This document shows positions 16,478 through 24,853 of a DNA stretch of 45,949 nucleotides, piece by piece (position 1 is the first letter of the stretch; each line of letters starts with the position of its first letter). This DNA is from Acidobacteriota bacterium. GTDB lineage: Bacteria > Acidobacteriota > Thermoanaerobaculia > Multivoradales > JBCCEF01. Made by a program: the position numbers and the translations under genes. The notes beneath the pieces were generated by a model that was not told where the DNA came from, made no database searches, and saw only the letters and a program-made list of their open reading frames with translations. Where the stretch lies: contig JBCCHV010000054.1 of NCBI GenBank assembly GCA_039028635.1, positions 1 through 45,949 on the forward strand. Direction: 5' to 3'.

Positions 16478-16876
16478 GTGAGCACGATTCTCTGGTTGAT
16501 TCTCGGCCTCCTTCTGGCGCTGCCTTTCGTGGCCTACGGCCGCTCTCGCGGGCGCATCGTCTTCGCCCAGGGCTTGGTCGTCGCAGCGCTGGTCTACGTC
16601 CTCTTCGCCTTGCGAGCCCCCGACCCTCCCCTCTGGCTGGCGATCGAGATCGCCGGCGTCGGCCTCTACGGCGCCTTGGCCTGGCTCGGCCTGCGCGGCT
16701 CTCGCTACTGGCTGGTCGCGGGATGGGCTCTCCATCCGCTGTGGGACGTCGGATTGCACCTCTCGGCCGGCGGCCGTCACTTCGCCCCTCTTTGGTACAC
16801 CCTGCCCTGCCTGAGCTTCGACCTGCTGGTGGCCGTCGCGCTGCTGGCTCCCAGCGCTCGCGAGCGCCGGCCATGA
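16478..16876 (+). CDS. Small integral membrane protein (DUF6010-like)
   Basis: A 132-residue protein with four hydrophobic helices (about residues 2-20, 27-46, 50-68 and 105-124). Between helices 3 and 4 it has the segment GWALHPLWDVGLHL, with the Leu-His-Pro-Leu-Trp-Asp pattern seen in small membrane families such as DUF6010; that name is a tentative call. It starts with GTG. TAGTCT (16466-16471) lies six bases before it with no ribosome site between, so the transcript may be leaderless. Its stop overlaps the start of the Nudix gene (ATGA), so the two are translationally coupled. Confidence 0.75.
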   Translation: MSTILWLILGLLLALPFVAYGRSRGRIVFAQGLVVAALVYVLFALRAPDPPLWLAIEIAGVGLYGALAWLGLRGSRYWLVAGWALHPLWDVGLHLSAGGRHFAPLWYTLPCLSFDLLVAVALLAPSARERRP

Positions 16877-17442
16877 TCGCTACAATCGTCGAGGACTACT
16901 TCGCGGTCTACCCACGGGAGCGGGATGAGCTCGAGCCCCTGAGTCGCTTGATCGCACAGTTCCCCCGCGACGCCGATCTCAAGTCCCGTCACAACTTCGT
17001 CGGCCACCTCACCGCTAGCGGCATCGTTCTCTCGGCCGATGGCGCCCAGGTGCTACTCCTGTTTCACAAGAATCTGCGGAAATTCATCCAACCCGGGGGT
17101 CACTTCGACTGCGGCGAGGAATCCCCGATTGCGGCAGCCCGTCGGGAGGTCGCGGAGGAGACCTCCCTCGAAGACCTCGAGCTGCTCGATCTGCCGGGTG
17201 CCGAAAGTCTGCCCTTCGACATCAACGTTCACGCCATCCCGGCCAATCCGCGCAAGGGCGAGCCGGCACACTTCCACCACGATCTACGCTTTCTCTTCCG
17301 CTGCCGCCGATCGAACGCCGCGGTGGTCATCGACCTCGAAGAATCAGAAGACTGGCGCTGGGTCTCGCGAGCCGACTTCCTGCAAATGGCCGATTTCGCC
17401 CATCTCGGAGACAAGCTCCAAGCGGCCCTCGCAGCCCGGTGA
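16873..17442 (+). CDS. Nudix hydrolase
   Basis: A 189-residue protein. The Nudix box runs from PGGHFDCGEESPIAAA to RREVAEETSL and has one residue more than the standard G-x5-E-x7-RE-U-x-EE spacing. The same insertion occurs in the PGGHVE-x-DD subfamily, which also shares the N-terminal HVTAS-like strand (HLTASGIVLS) and the later DINVHAIPANP and PAHFHHDLRFLF segments. The Glu residues that bind metal (RE-x-x-EE) are kept. Nudix enzymes hydrolyse nucleoside diphosphate derivatives; the substrate is unknown. The ATG overlaps the previous stop (ATGA). The frame extends upstream to 16459, but that part only shadows the membrane gene. Confidence 0.9.
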   Translation: MIATIVEDYFAVYPRERDELEPLSRLIAQFPRDADLKSRHNFVGHLTASGIVLSADGAQVLLLFHKNLRKFIQPGGHFDCGEESPIAAARREVAEETSLEDLELLDLPGAESLPFDINVHAIPANPRKGEPAHFHHDLRFLFRCRRSNAAVVIDLEESEDWRWVSRADFLQMADFAHLGDKLQAALAAR

Positions 17443-17511
17443 CTCCACTCTCGGTCGAGCCGCCAGCAAACCCGCGAGGGAGGGCCAGGCGCCCTCCATT
17501 CCGCTGAGAAT

Positions 17512-17534
17512 CACCGCCGTCAGAGACGGCGGTG
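17512..17534. terminator. Perfect hairpin between convergent genes
   Basis: CACCGCCGTC (17512-17521) and GACGGCGGTG (17525-17534) pair over 10 bp with an AGA loop. A second, weaker stem with GAGGGC and GCCCTC arms precedes it at about 17477-17496. They lie between the Nudix stop (17442) and the convergent membrane gene ending at 17612, where a bidirectional terminator is expected. There is no U-run. Confidence 0.5.
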
Positions 17535-17611
17535 TCGCTGCGCCGACCGCCGCCTTGCATCTTCAGCAACCCACGACCTTGCGCCCGAAAGAGCCGAAGA
17601 GGAGCTACCGA

Positions 17612-18058
17612 CTAGGACCACTGTCCCAGCGCCAGGTGCACTCGCTGAACGAGGATCAGAGCGTTTTCGAGCAGGGTTCCGGCGACCAAGACGAGAGTCG
17701 CCATCAGGTGCAGTCGGCTGGGATGACGCGCTGCCCGCCACAGCCCTGGGAGGGCCCCGAAGGTCGGAATGAGCACGCTGACCGCGATCACCGTGGCGTG
17801 GAGCACCGCCGCGGCGAAGAAGTCGGCAACCCGCTCGAAGGAACTGTGACCGAGGGCCCACCAGCGCAGGTAGTGATTGGCCTGCAGGGCCCAAATCCAC
17901 CACGGCAGCAGCCAGAGTCCAGGACCAGTGCTGCGCCGGCGACCGGGGCGCGCCACCAGCAGGGACCAGACCAGGCTCGCCACGAGGGTCGGCCAGAAAA
18001 AGCCCAACATCTCGTCCGAGATCAGCCGCGGATCGAGCCAAGAGCTGTAGAGAGGCAT
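17612..18058 (-). CDS. Hypothetical membrane protein
   Basis: A 148-residue protein with four predicted membrane helices: GFFWPTLVASLVWSLLV (about 18-35), WLLPWWIWALQANHYLRWW (about 47-66), AAAVLHATVIAVSVLIPTFG (about 80-100) and LMATLVLVAGTLLENALILV (about 115-137). The second is Trp-rich. I chose ATG 18058, where the helix pattern starts; the frame is open to 18112, and the true start could be either because no clear ribosome site is present. No family is recognised. It is convergent with the Nudix gene and divergent from the diguanylate cyclase. Confidence 0.6.
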   Translation of the reverse strand: MPLYSSWLDPRLISDEMLGFFWPTLVASLVWSLLVARPGRRRSTGPGLWLLPWWIWALQANHYLRWWALGHSSFERVADFFAAAVLHATVIAVSVLIPTFGALPGLWRAARHPSRLHLMATLVLVAGTLLENALILVQRVHLALGQWS

Positions 18059-18170
18059 ACCGACTCTGACCGCCGTTCCGGCCCTTCGGTTCCCGAAGAC
18101 TGAAGGGCACACACTCCGGGTCTGTAAGTTCTCAGCAGCGCCGGGCCAAGACCCTCGGGTCCCCAGCCCT

Positions 18171-18176
18171 TAGAAT
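18171..18176 (+). promoter_or_regulatory. Candidate -10 box TAGAAT upstream of the diguanylate cyclase
   Basis: TAGAAT ends 14 bases before the ATG at 18191, implying a 5' leader of about 5-9 bases and no room for a Shine-Dalgarno site. No TTGACA-like -35 is visible at normal spacing. Confidence 0.4.
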
Positions 18177-18190
18177 CTAGAGCCACCGCC

Positions 18191-19630
18191 ATGATCAGCT
18201 CGGCTTCCATGCACAACGATCTCTCGCCCCGTGGCCCCGGCTGGTGGAGCCTGGGCGAGCTGCGCTCCGCCGACTCGGTGCGGCGCCTGCGCTGGGTGTT
18301 GGTGTTCTGGCTGGCGATCATCGCCGTCAGTCTGGCCTTCGGCATCGCCAATGTGCTGATGAGCTGGAACGGCTCCGAGCTCGCACTCTTCGGCTTGCCT
18401 CTGCAGGTCACCCTCTATCCACCCTTTCTGCTCTCGGTGTTGGTGGCCCTCTGGATCGGCCCCGGTTGGGCGATAGTGCCGATCTACCTCGCCAATCTCG
18501 CCAGCGCCCTGGCCAGCGGCATGGACTGGCCGATGGCCTTGATCTTCGCCCTCGCCGGCGCCATCGAGACCCTCATCCTGTGGGGCGCCCTGGTGGCCCT
18601 GCGGGTCGATCCGGACCTCCGCCGCGGCCGCGACCTGGCCTGGTTCGTCGCCGCCGGCCTGGTGGCGGCGGTGACTGGCTCCTTGGCGGCGATCCTGTGG
18701 AACTCCAGTCATCAGCTCGACCCCACCATGGGGCAGCGCATTTGGCGCGGCTGGGTGACCGGCGATTTCCTCCAGCTGGTGGTCGTCGCCATTCCCTTGT
18801 TGCGCTTCGTCGGTCCCCATGCCCGCCCCTGGATCGATCGTCAGTTCGTCAATCCGCCGCGGCGCGAGTTCAACGCCACCCACGGCGTCGCCCTCACGGT
18901 TCTGGCCTTCGCGATTCTGGGGCTGGTGGTGTTCCTCGGCGTCTACCAGGCCCTCGGCTCGATCGAGGTGGCCCTCGACGCCCGCACCACCGACGGCGAG
19001 CTGCTGCTCCCCAAGCTGCGCGAGATCGTCCTCGCCATGGGCCTGCTCTCGACCGCCCTGATCCTGGCGACGGGCATCTTCTCCACCGCCCTCGCCCGCA
19101 TCGGCGAGCGGCAGCGGCGCGAAGCTCTGATCGACGGGCTCACCGGCTGCTGGAACCGCCGCGCCTTCGGCGAAGCCTTCGCCCGCGAAGCCGAGCGCAG
19201 CCGCCGACTGGATCTCGGCCTGGGCCTGATGTTCGTCGACCTCGACCACTTCAAGCGCGTCAACGACCAGTACGGCCACGAGGTCGGTGATCTGGCCCTC
19301 GCCCGCTCCGCCCGCCGCATCGAGGGCTCCCTGCGGGAGACCGATTTGCTGTTCCGCTGGGGTGGCGAGGAGTTCGTCGTCCTGGTCGCCCACAGCGCGG
19401 CGGACGAAGTCCGGGCGATCGCCGAGCGCATTCGCCAAGCCCTCGAGGAAGCACCGCTGGCGCCCCTTCCCGGCGGTGACAGTCTGTCCCTGACGGCCAG
19501 CGTCGGCGGCATCGTGACGCGCACTCTGCCGCAAGATCCAGCGAAGCTCCTGCGCCGCGCCGACGAGGCTTGCTATCGCGCCAAGGCGGCCGGTCGCAAT
19601 CGCGTCGAGCTGGTCTCGGACCCACCCTAG
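18191..19630 (+). CDS. Membrane diguanylate cyclase (MASE1-like sensor plus GGDEF)
   Basis: A 479-residue protein. Residues 35-315 hold about eight membrane helices resembling a MASE1-type integral sensor. Residues 316-475 are a GGDEF domain with the active loop GGEEF at 391-395, the DxLTGCWNRRAF start motif and the metal-binding FVDLDHFKRVND segment. An inhibitory I-site, RETD (382-385), lies exactly five residues before GGEEF, so product feedback is likely. It makes cyclic di-GMP, controlling surface attachment or motility; the input signal is not known. An alternative start is the ATG at 18209. The leu promoter lies 92 bp beyond its stop. Confidence 0.92.
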   Translation: MISSASMHNDLSPRGPGWWSLGELRSADSVRRLRWVLVFWLAIIAVSLAFGIANVLMSWNGSELALFGLPLQVTLYPPFLLSVLVALWIGPGWAIVPIYLANLASALASGMDWPMALIFALAGAIETLILWGALVALRVDPDLRRGRDLAWFVAAGLVAAVTGSLAAILWNSSHQLDPTMGQRIWRGWVTGDFLQLVVVAIPLLRFVGPHARPWIDRQFVNPPRREFNATHGVALTVLAFAILGLVVFLGVYQALGSIEVALDARTTDGELLLPKLREIVLAMGLLSTALILATGIFSTALARIGERQRREALIDGLTGCWNRRAFGEAFAREAERSRRLDLGLGLMFVDLDHFKRVNDQYGHEVGDLALARSARRIEGSLRETDLLFRWGGEEFVVLVAHSAADEVRAIAERIRQALEEAPLAPLPGGDSLSLTASVGGIVTRTLPQDPAKLLRRADEACYRAKAAGRNRVELVSDPP

Positions 19631-19722
19631 AAAACGACTAGCGGGCCCGGCGCCGGAGCAAGCCCCGGACGAGGAACCCGGCAACCGAGCCGCGGTAGAA
19701 CTGCGAGAATCGGCGGATCGCC

Positions 19723-19751
19723 TTGACACGCCTCCACAGCGCCCCTACACT
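19723..19751 (+). promoter_or_regulatory. Promoter of the leu operon
   Basis: TTGACA (19723-19728), a 17-bp spacer and TACACT (19746-19751) give a near-consensus sigma-70 promoter, the best in the window. The expected start of transcription is about 19757-19760, only two to five bases before the leader-peptide ATG, so the leader would be almost leaderless. Confidence 0.85.
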
Positions 19752-19761
19752 CCGCCGTCAA

Positions 19762-19896
19762 ATGCATTCGACCGGTCGCCTTCCGTCCCGCTCCCTGCCG
19801 CAGCCCGCTGCGCTGTTGGCGGATCTCTGCCTGGCGGCCGCCAGCCTCGTTCTTCTTCTGGTCCTTATTCGCGACATCTCGCCGGGGGCAACCTAG
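19762..19896 (+). CDS. leuL: leu operon leader peptide (attenuator control peptide)
   Basis: A 44-codon open frame right after the promoter. Codons 29-36 read Leu-Val-Leu-Leu-Leu-Val-Leu-Ile, eight branched-chain codons in a row, and Leu also occurs at codons 7, 12, 18, 19, 22 and 24. It ends with TAG at 19894-19896. A run of codons for the pathway's own end products between a promoter and a terminator is the hallmark of amino-acid attenuators. The sequence directly before the stop (19881-19889) is the antiterminator arm, so a ribosome that finishes the peptide covers it, and one stalled at codons 29-35 leaves it free. It probably has no function as a protein. The symbol is by analogy. Confidence 0.85.
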   Translation: MHSTGRLPSRSLPQPAALLADLCLAAASLVLLLVLIRDISPGAT

Positions 19897-19957
19897 CGCC
19901 GTCGATCCCACCAGATCTGAACGATGCAAAGCCCCCGGCGAAAGCCGGGGGCTTTTT
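19881..19957 (+). promoter_or_regulatory. Transcription attenuator of the leu operon
   Basis: The segment GCCGGGGGC occurs twice, at 19881-19889 and 19944-19952. Between them, GCCCCCGGC at 19931-19939 can pair perfectly with either copy over 9 bp. Pairing with the first gives an antiterminator; pairing with the second gives the terminator. The geometry relative to the leader peptide favours read-through when Leu (also Val or Ile) tRNA charging is low. Sequence shows the arms; the mechanism follows the established attenuation model. Confidence 0.85.
19928..19957 (+). terminator. Intrinsic terminator inside the leu leader
   Basis: AAAGCCCCCGGC-gaaa-GCCGGGGGCTTTTT forms a 12-bp stem with a GAAA tetraloop and a U5 tract. 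It ends 38 bp before the leuA start and so would stop transcription before leuA unless the antiterminator forms. Confidence 0.92.
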
Positions 19958-19995
19958 CGTTTTCTGGGGCCGAGCTCAAACGAAAGGGCAATGCC

Positions 19996-21588
19996 ATGAC
20001 CAACGAAAGCTGCCGGATCGAAATCTTCGACACCACCCTGCGGGATGGGGAGCAATGCCCCGGCGCTTCCCTCAACCAGGCTGAGAAGCTCGGCGTGGCT
20101 CGTCAGCTCGCCCGCCTGCGGGTCGACGTCATCGAGGCCGGTTTTCCGGCCGCCAGCCGTGACGATCTCGCCGCCGTCCAGGCCATCTCCGAGGAGATCG
20201 GAGGGCAGCCCGACATCACCATCGCCGCCCTGGCGCGAGCCCAGGAGAAAGACATCGCCGCGGCCTGGCGGGGAGTCGCCGGAGCGGCCCGGCCGCGTAT
20301 CCACACCTTCCTGGCCACCTCCCCCCTGCACATGGAGCACAAGCTCTGTATGACCCCGGCCCAGGTTCTCGAGCGGGTCGTCGCGGCGGTCGAGCAGGCC
20401 CGGGAGCTGGGGGCCGAGGTCGAGTTCAGCCCCGAGGACGCCACCCGCTCGGACCCCGCCTTCCTCGCCGAGGTGCTCGCCGCCGCGGTGGCCGCCGGAG
20501 CGCGGGTTCTCAACCTCCCGGACACCGTCGGCTACGCCCTACCGCAGGACTATGGCGATCTCATTGCGACCCTGCGCGAACAGATTCCCGCCCCGGCCGT
20601 GACCTGGTCCGTCCACTGCCACGACGACCTCGGCCTGGCCACCGCCAACAGCCTCGCCGGCATCGCCGCCGGCGCCCGTCAGGCCGAGGTCACCCTCAAC
20701 GGCATCGGCGAGCGGGCCGGCAACTGCGCCCTCGAAGAGCTGGTGATGGCGCTTCGCACCCGCCGCGATGCCCTGCCCTGGCACACCACCGTGGTCACCG
20801 AAGAGCTCGCCCGCAGCAGCCGACTGGCGAGCCAGCTCACCGGCTTCGCGGTGGCACCCAACAAGGCCGTCGTCGGCGACAACGCCTTCGCCCACGAAGC
20901 CGGCATCCACCAGGACGGCATGCTCAAGCACCGCCAGACCTACGAGATCATGACGCCCCAGACGGTGGGTCGCCAACGCAGCGAGCTGGTGCTCGGCAAG
21001 CACAGCGGCCGCCATGCCTTCCGGCAGCGCCTCGAGGAGCTCGGATTCCATCTCGAGGGCCGCGCCTTGGACGACGCCTTCGCGCGCTTCAAGGACCTCG
21101 CGGATCGCAAGAAGACCCTCACCGCCGGCGACCTCGAAGCCCTCGCGGCGGACGAGATCGGTGCCCCGGAGGGGGTCTTCGAGCTGGTCCATTTGCATGT
21201 CGTCTGCGGCCAGCCGGAGACCGCCAGCGCCACCGTGCGGCTGCGCGACCGGGAAGGCACCGAAACCGCCGCCGCCGCCGTCGGTCCGGGCCCCGTAGAC
21301 GCCCTGTTCCGCGCCATGGGTAGCTTGATCACGCCGGCGGCGCGGCTCGCCGACTACCGGGTGCTGAGCAGCGGGGCCGGGGCCGACGCCGTCGGCGAGG
21401 TTTCGGTACATCTCCACGGCGCCGACGCCGAGCACCGGTTCTCCGGCTACGGCGCCGATATCGACATCGTCGTCGCCACCGCCCGCGCCCTGCTCTCGGC
21501 CTTCAATCGCCTCCTGGCGGCCACCCCAGCCCGCCGCAAAGATCCTGCCGCGACGTCGTCCCGAGTAGAACGCTCGGAGGCCTGCTGA
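19996..21588 (+). CDS. leuA: 2-isopropylmalate synthase
   Basis: A 530-residue enzyme condensing acetyl-CoA with 2-oxoisovalerate, the first committed step of leucine synthesis. The HMGL-like barrel starts at residue 8 (EIFDTTLRDGEQCPG, with the catalytic Arg-Asp). The metal-binding H207-x-H209 is in VHCHDDLG, followed by NGIGERAGN. The flexible region around EAGIHQDGMLKH and the C-terminal leucine-feedback domain (about 390-510) are present, so allosteric control is likely besides attenuation. The ATG at 19996 was chosen because the upstream in-frame extension to 19924 runs through the terminator. It leads leuA-leuC-leuD-leuB, four genes with gaps or overlaps of only a few bases. Confidence 0.97.
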   Translation: MTNESCRIEIFDTTLRDGEQCPGASLNQAEKLGVARQLARLRVDVIEAGFPAASRDDLAAVQAISEEIGGQPDITIAALARAQEKDIAAAWRGVAGAARPRIHTFLATSPLHMEHKLCMTPAQVLERVVAAVEQARELGAEVEFSPEDATRSDPAFLAEVLAAAVAAGARVLNLPDTVGYALPQDYGDLIATLREQIPAPAVTWSVHCHDDLGLATANSLAGIAAGARQAEVTLNGIGERAGNCALEELVMALRTRRDALPWHTTVVTEELARSSRLASQLTGFAVAPNKAVVGDNAFAHEAGIHQDGMLKHRQTYEIMTPQTVGRQRSELVLGKHSGRHAFRQRLEELGFHLEGRALDDAFARFKDLADRKKTLTAGDLEALAADEIGAPEGVFELVHLHVVCGQPETASATVRLRDREGTETAAAAVGPGPVDALFRAMGSLITPAARLADYRVLSSGAGADAVGEVSVHLHGADAEHRFSGYGADIDIVVATARALLSAFNRLLAATPARRKDPAATSSRVERSEAC

Positions 21589-21591
21589 GCC

Positions 21592-23019
21592 ATGGCGACG
21601 CCTGCCACCCTGCTCGACAAGATCTGGCACGGTCACACTCTGCCGGGCGAGGCGACGGCCGGTTTGCCGGACGCGCTGGCCATCGACCTCCATCTGATCC
21701 ACGAAGTGACCTCACCTCAGGCCTTCGCCCAGCTCGCCGAGCGCGATCTGCCGGTCGCCCGACCGCGTCAGACCGTCGCCACCATGGATCACTCCACTCC
21801 GACCAACCCGCAGCTCGACGCCGGCCGCTTCGCGCTGCTCGATCCCCAGGCCCACCGGCAGCTCGAAACGCTGCGCGAAAACTGCCGCCGGCACCGCATT
21901 CCCCTCTTCGACCTCGACGACCCGCGCCAGGGCATCGTCCACGTCATCGGCCCGGAGCTCGGCCTGACCCAACCGGGCATGACAGTGGTCTGCGGCGACA
22001 GCCACACCTCGACCCATGGCGCTTTCGGCGCCTTGGCCTTCGGCATCGGGACCAGCCAGGTGGCCCAGGTGCTGGCGACCCAGACCCTGCTGATGCACCG
22101 CCCCAAGGCCTTCGAGCTCCGCCTCGAGGGCCGGCTCGCGGATGGCGTGACGGCGAAGGATCTGATCCTCGCCGTGCTCGCCAGGATCGGCTTCGCCGGC
22201 GGCACCGGCCACGTCTTCGAGTACCGCGGCCGGGCGATCCGCCATCTCTCCATGGAGGGCCGCATGACGGTGTGCAACATGTCGATCGAGGGCGGCGCCC
22301 GAGCGGGCCTGATCGCCCCCGACGAGACCACCTTCGACTACCTCGCGGGCCGTCCCGGCACACCCCGTGACGGCCGCTGGCGAGAAGCCGTCGCCCGCTG
22401 GTGCGAGCTGCGCAGCGATCCCGGGGCGCGCTTCGACCGACGCCTCGAGCTCGACGCCGGCAGCGTCGCCCCGATGGTGACCTTTGGCACCCATCCCGGA
22501 ACCGCCGTTGCCATCGATGGCCAGATCCCGGCGGCTGACAGCGTCGCTCCGGCGGAGCGGCCGGCCTTCGACCGGGCGCTGCGCTACATGGGCTTCGAAG
22601 CCGGCCAGCCGGTCGCCGGTCAGCCCATCGACACCGTCTTCCTGGGCAGCTGCACCAACGGTCGCCTGCCCGACCTGCGGGCCGCCGCGGCACTGCTCCG
22701 CGGCCGGCGCTTGGCTCCGGGGGTCCGCATGCTGGTGGTGCCCGGCTCGCAGCAGGTCCAGCGCGCCGCCGAGGAAGAAGGTCTCGACGACGTCTTTCGC
22801 CGCGCCGGTGCCGAATGGCGCCGGCCGGGATGCTCCATGTGCCTGGCCATGAACGGCGACCGGGTGGCCCCCGGCGAGCTCGCCGTCAGCACCAGCAACC
22901 GCAATTTCGAAGGTCGCCAGGGCCCCGCCAGCCGCACCGTGCTGGCGAGCCCGTTGACCGCTGCAGCCGCCGCCCTGCGCGGCGTCCTCTGCGACCCCCG
23001 GGAGGTTCTCCATGCGTAG
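21592..23019 (+). CDS. leuC: 3-isopropylmalate dehydratase large subunit
   Basis: A 475-residue aconitase-superfamily protein which, with LeuD, isomerises 2- to 3-isopropylmalate. The three [4Fe-4S] ligands are visible: Cys354 (GSCTNGR), Cys414 and Cys417 (GCSMCLAMN). Other family marks are DHSTPTN near residue 65, [23 protein letters not shown] near 135-157 and [10 protein letters not shown] near 225. Length is normal. It starts three bases after the leuA stop with GGAGG about ten bases upstream, and its last eight bases overlap leuD. Confidence 0.97.
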   Translation: MATPATLLDKIWHGHTLPGEATAGLPDALAIDLHLIHEVTSPQAFAQLAERDLPVARPRQTVATMDHSTPTNPQLDAGRFALLDPQAHRQLETLRENCRRHRIPLFDLDDPRQGIVHVIGPELGLTQPGMTVVCGDSHTSTHGAFGALAFGIGTSQVAQVLATQTLLMHRPKAFELRLEGRLADGVTAKDLILAVLARIGFAGGTGHVFEYRGRAIRHLSMEGRMTVCNMSIEGGARAGLIAPDETTFDYLAGRPGTPRDGRWREAVARWCELRSDPGARFDRRLELDAGSVAPMVTFGTHPGTAVAIDGQIPAADSVAPAERPAFDRALRYMGFEAGQPVAGQPIDTVFLGSCTNGRLPDLRAAAALLRGRRLAPGVRMLVVPGSQQVQRAAEEEGLDDVFRRAGAEWRRPGCSMCLAMNGDRVAPGELAVSTSNRNFEGRQGPASRTVLASPLTAAAAALRGVLCDPREVLHA

Positions 23020-23641
23020 ACTGGAAGTCCACCGCGACCGCGCCATTCCGCTGCCGCAACCCAACGTCGACACCGACCAGCTGGTGCCGGCGCGGTTTCT
23101 CAAGACCACCGAGAAGGCGGGCCTGGACCGCGCCCTGCTCGCCGATTGGCGCTTCCGAGAGGATGGCTCGGCGCGTCCCGACAGCCCCTTCGATCATCCG
23201 CCCCACGGCGGCGGCAGCATTCTGCTGGCGGGTGAGAATTTCGGCAGCGGCAGCTCTCGGGAGCACGCCGTCTGGGCCCTGATGGCCTACGGCATCCGCG
23301 TCGTGCTGGCGCCGCGACTGGCCGACATCTTCCGCCACAACGCCCTCGAGAACGGTCTGCTGGCGGTCGAGATCGAGGTCCCCTTCCACGACCGGGCGGT
23401 GCGCACCGTTCAGCAGCATCCGGAGGAGCAGATCGAGGTCGATCTGCGGCAACAGCATGTGCGCTATGGCGACAGCGTAACGAGCTTCGAGATCTCCCCG
23501 CTGGCGCGCCACCGGCTGCTCCTCGGCATCGACTCCCTCGACTACCTGCTGGCCCGCCGCAAGGAGTACGAGCGCTGGGAACGGATTCACCCGTCGCCGG
23601 TCGACACCCACGCCCTCGAGGGCTTCGGAAGGCGGCCATGA
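23012..23641 (+). CDS. leuD: 3-isopropylmalate dehydratase small subunit
   Basis: A 209-residue swivel-domain subunit of isopropylmalate isomerase. Family motifs are seen: [18 protein letters not shown] at the N-terminus, the [17 protein letters not shown] substrate loop near residues 72-89, and [14 protein letters not shown] near 107-120. It overlaps leuC by 8 bp and leuB by 4 bp (ATGA), so the subunits are translationally coupled. Confidence 0.97.
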   Translation: MRRLEVHRDRAIPLPQPNVDTDQLVPARFLKTTEKAGLDRALLADWRFREDGSARPDSPFDHPPHGGGSILLAGENFGSGSSREHAVWALMAYGIRVVLAPRLADIFRHNALENGLLAVEIEVPFHDRAVRTVQQHPEEQIEVDLRQQHVRYGDSVTSFEISPLARHRLLLGIDSLDYLLARRKEYERWERIHPSPVDTHALEGFGRRP

Positions 23642-24747
23642 GCGCCGGCGCCCGCATCACCCTGCTCCCCGGAGACGGCATCGGTCCGGAGGTCACGGCG
23701 GCGGCCCAGCGCGCCCTCGAGAGCCTGTCGCGGGTCAGCGGCCTCGGCCTCGAGCTCGATGTCGCAGAGATCGGCGCCGCCGCCCTGCGGAGCCACGGCA
23801 CCGCCTTGCCGCCGGCCACCCTCGCGGCCTGCGAGTCGTCCGACGCCATCTTTCTGGGGGCGGTCGGCAGCCCGTCGGCTCCGACGGCGACCGAGGGTCT
23901 GACTCCGGAACAGGCTCTGCTCACCCTGCGCCGCCACTTCGAGCTTTTCGCCAACCTGCGGCCGGTGCCGCGGTTCGAGGCCCTGACCTCCCTCGCCCCG
24001 CTCAAGGCCGAGCGCCTGGACGGTGTCGACCTGCTCTTCGTGCGCGAGCTCAATGGCGGCCTCTACTACGGCCGACGGGCCGAGCAGAGCGCCGACGGTG
24101 ACGCCTTCGACACCCTGTCCTACAGCGATCGCGAGATTCACCGCATCGCCAAGGTCGCCTTCGAGCTCGCCGGCGGTCGGCGCCAGCGCGTCACTTCCGT
24201 CGACAAGGCCAACGTGCTGGCCTCGATGCGCCAGTGGCGCCGCGCGGTGACCGCCGTCGGCAGCGCCTATCCGGCGGTCCAGCTCGAGCACTGCTATGTC
24301 GATCGCCTGGCGATGGACCTGCTGCACCGGCCGGCCGACCTCGACGTCGTGCTGACGGGCAATCTGTTCGGAGACATCCTGAGCGACGAAGCCGCCGCCA
24401 TCGCCGGTTCCCTCGGCCTATTGCCATCGGCCTCCCTGGGGGCGTCGACCTTCGGTCTCTACGAGCCGGTCCACGGCTCGGCGCCGGACATCGCTGGAGC
24501 CGGGCTGGCGAATCCCATCGGTGCGCTCCTCAGCGTCGCACTGCTGGCGCGCCACAGTCTCGGTCTCGAAGAGCTCGCCGTGCGCCTGGAAAGCGCCGTC
24601 GACGAGGTTCTGGCGGAGGGTCTGCGCACTCCGGACATCGCCGAGGAGGACTCCGTGATCCTCTCCAGCACCGAGCTCGCGGCGGAGGTGACGGGCCGCT
24701 TCGAGGAAGCCTGGTGGCAAAGCCGGGTGCCCCTGATGGTGGTGTGA
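23638..24747 (+). CDS. leuB: 3-isopropylmalate dehydrogenase
   Basis: A 369-residue NAD-dependent oxidative decarboxylase making 2-oxoisocaproate. It shows the N-terminal LLPGDGIGPEV, the substrate-binding RELNGGLYYGRR loop near residue 135-147, VDKANVLASMRQWRR with the catalytic Lys, and the metal and NAD regions LTGNLFGDILSDEAA and EPVHGSAPDIAG-x-x-x-NP. Length is normal. It overlaps leuD by 4 bp. It is followed by a symmetric hairpin and then ilvE. Confidence 0.97.
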   Translation: MSAGARITLLPGDGIGPEVTAAAQRALESLSRVSGLGLELDVAEIGAAALRSHGTALPPATLAACESSDAIFLGAVGSPSAPTATEGLTPEQALLTLRRHFELFANLRPVPRFEALTSLAPLKAERLDGVDLLFVRELNGGLYYGRRAEQSADGDAFDTLSYSDREIHRIAKVAFELAGGRRQRVTSVDKANVLASMRQWRRAVTAVGSAYPAVQLEHCYVDRLAMDLLHRPADLDVVLTGNLFGDILSDEAAAIAGSLGLLPSASLGASTFGLYEPVHGSAPDIAGAGLANPIGALLSVALLARHSLGLEELAVRLESAVDEVLAEGLRTPDIAEEDSVILSSTELAAEVTGRFEEAWWQSRVPLMVV

Positions 24748-24779
24748 CGAGTTCTCTCCCGAAGCCTGACTCCAGGGGA

Positions 24780-24806
24780 CCGGGAATCGGTTATCCTGAT
24801 ACCCGG
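24780..24806. promoter_or_regulatory. Symmetric inverted repeat between leuB and ilvE
   Basis: CCGGGAATC-N9-GATACCCGG is symmetric apart from one A-A pair. It lies 33 bp after leuB and 48 bp before ilvE. It could be an operator or an inefficient terminator that lowers ilvE expression relative to leuABCD; it has no U-run. Confidence 0.4.
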
Positions 24807-24853
24807 CCTTGGTTATTCCACCAACTTCGCAGCGCGTGGGTGAAAGAGCAGCG

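Noticed and set aside
16459-16872. N-terminal extension of the Nudix hydrolase to 327 residues
   Set aside because: The extension is in a different phase of the membrane protein gene and reads as Arg/Leu/Pro-rich shadow. The Nudix fold begins after the ATG at 16873, which overlaps the membrane gene stop.
18170-19729. A 519-codon minus-strand frame opposite the diguanylate cyclase
   Set aside because: The plus-strand gene has GGDEF and I-site motifs at the right spacing. The antisense product is Gln/Ala/Gly/Asp-rich without any recognisable feature and runs through the leu promoter side.
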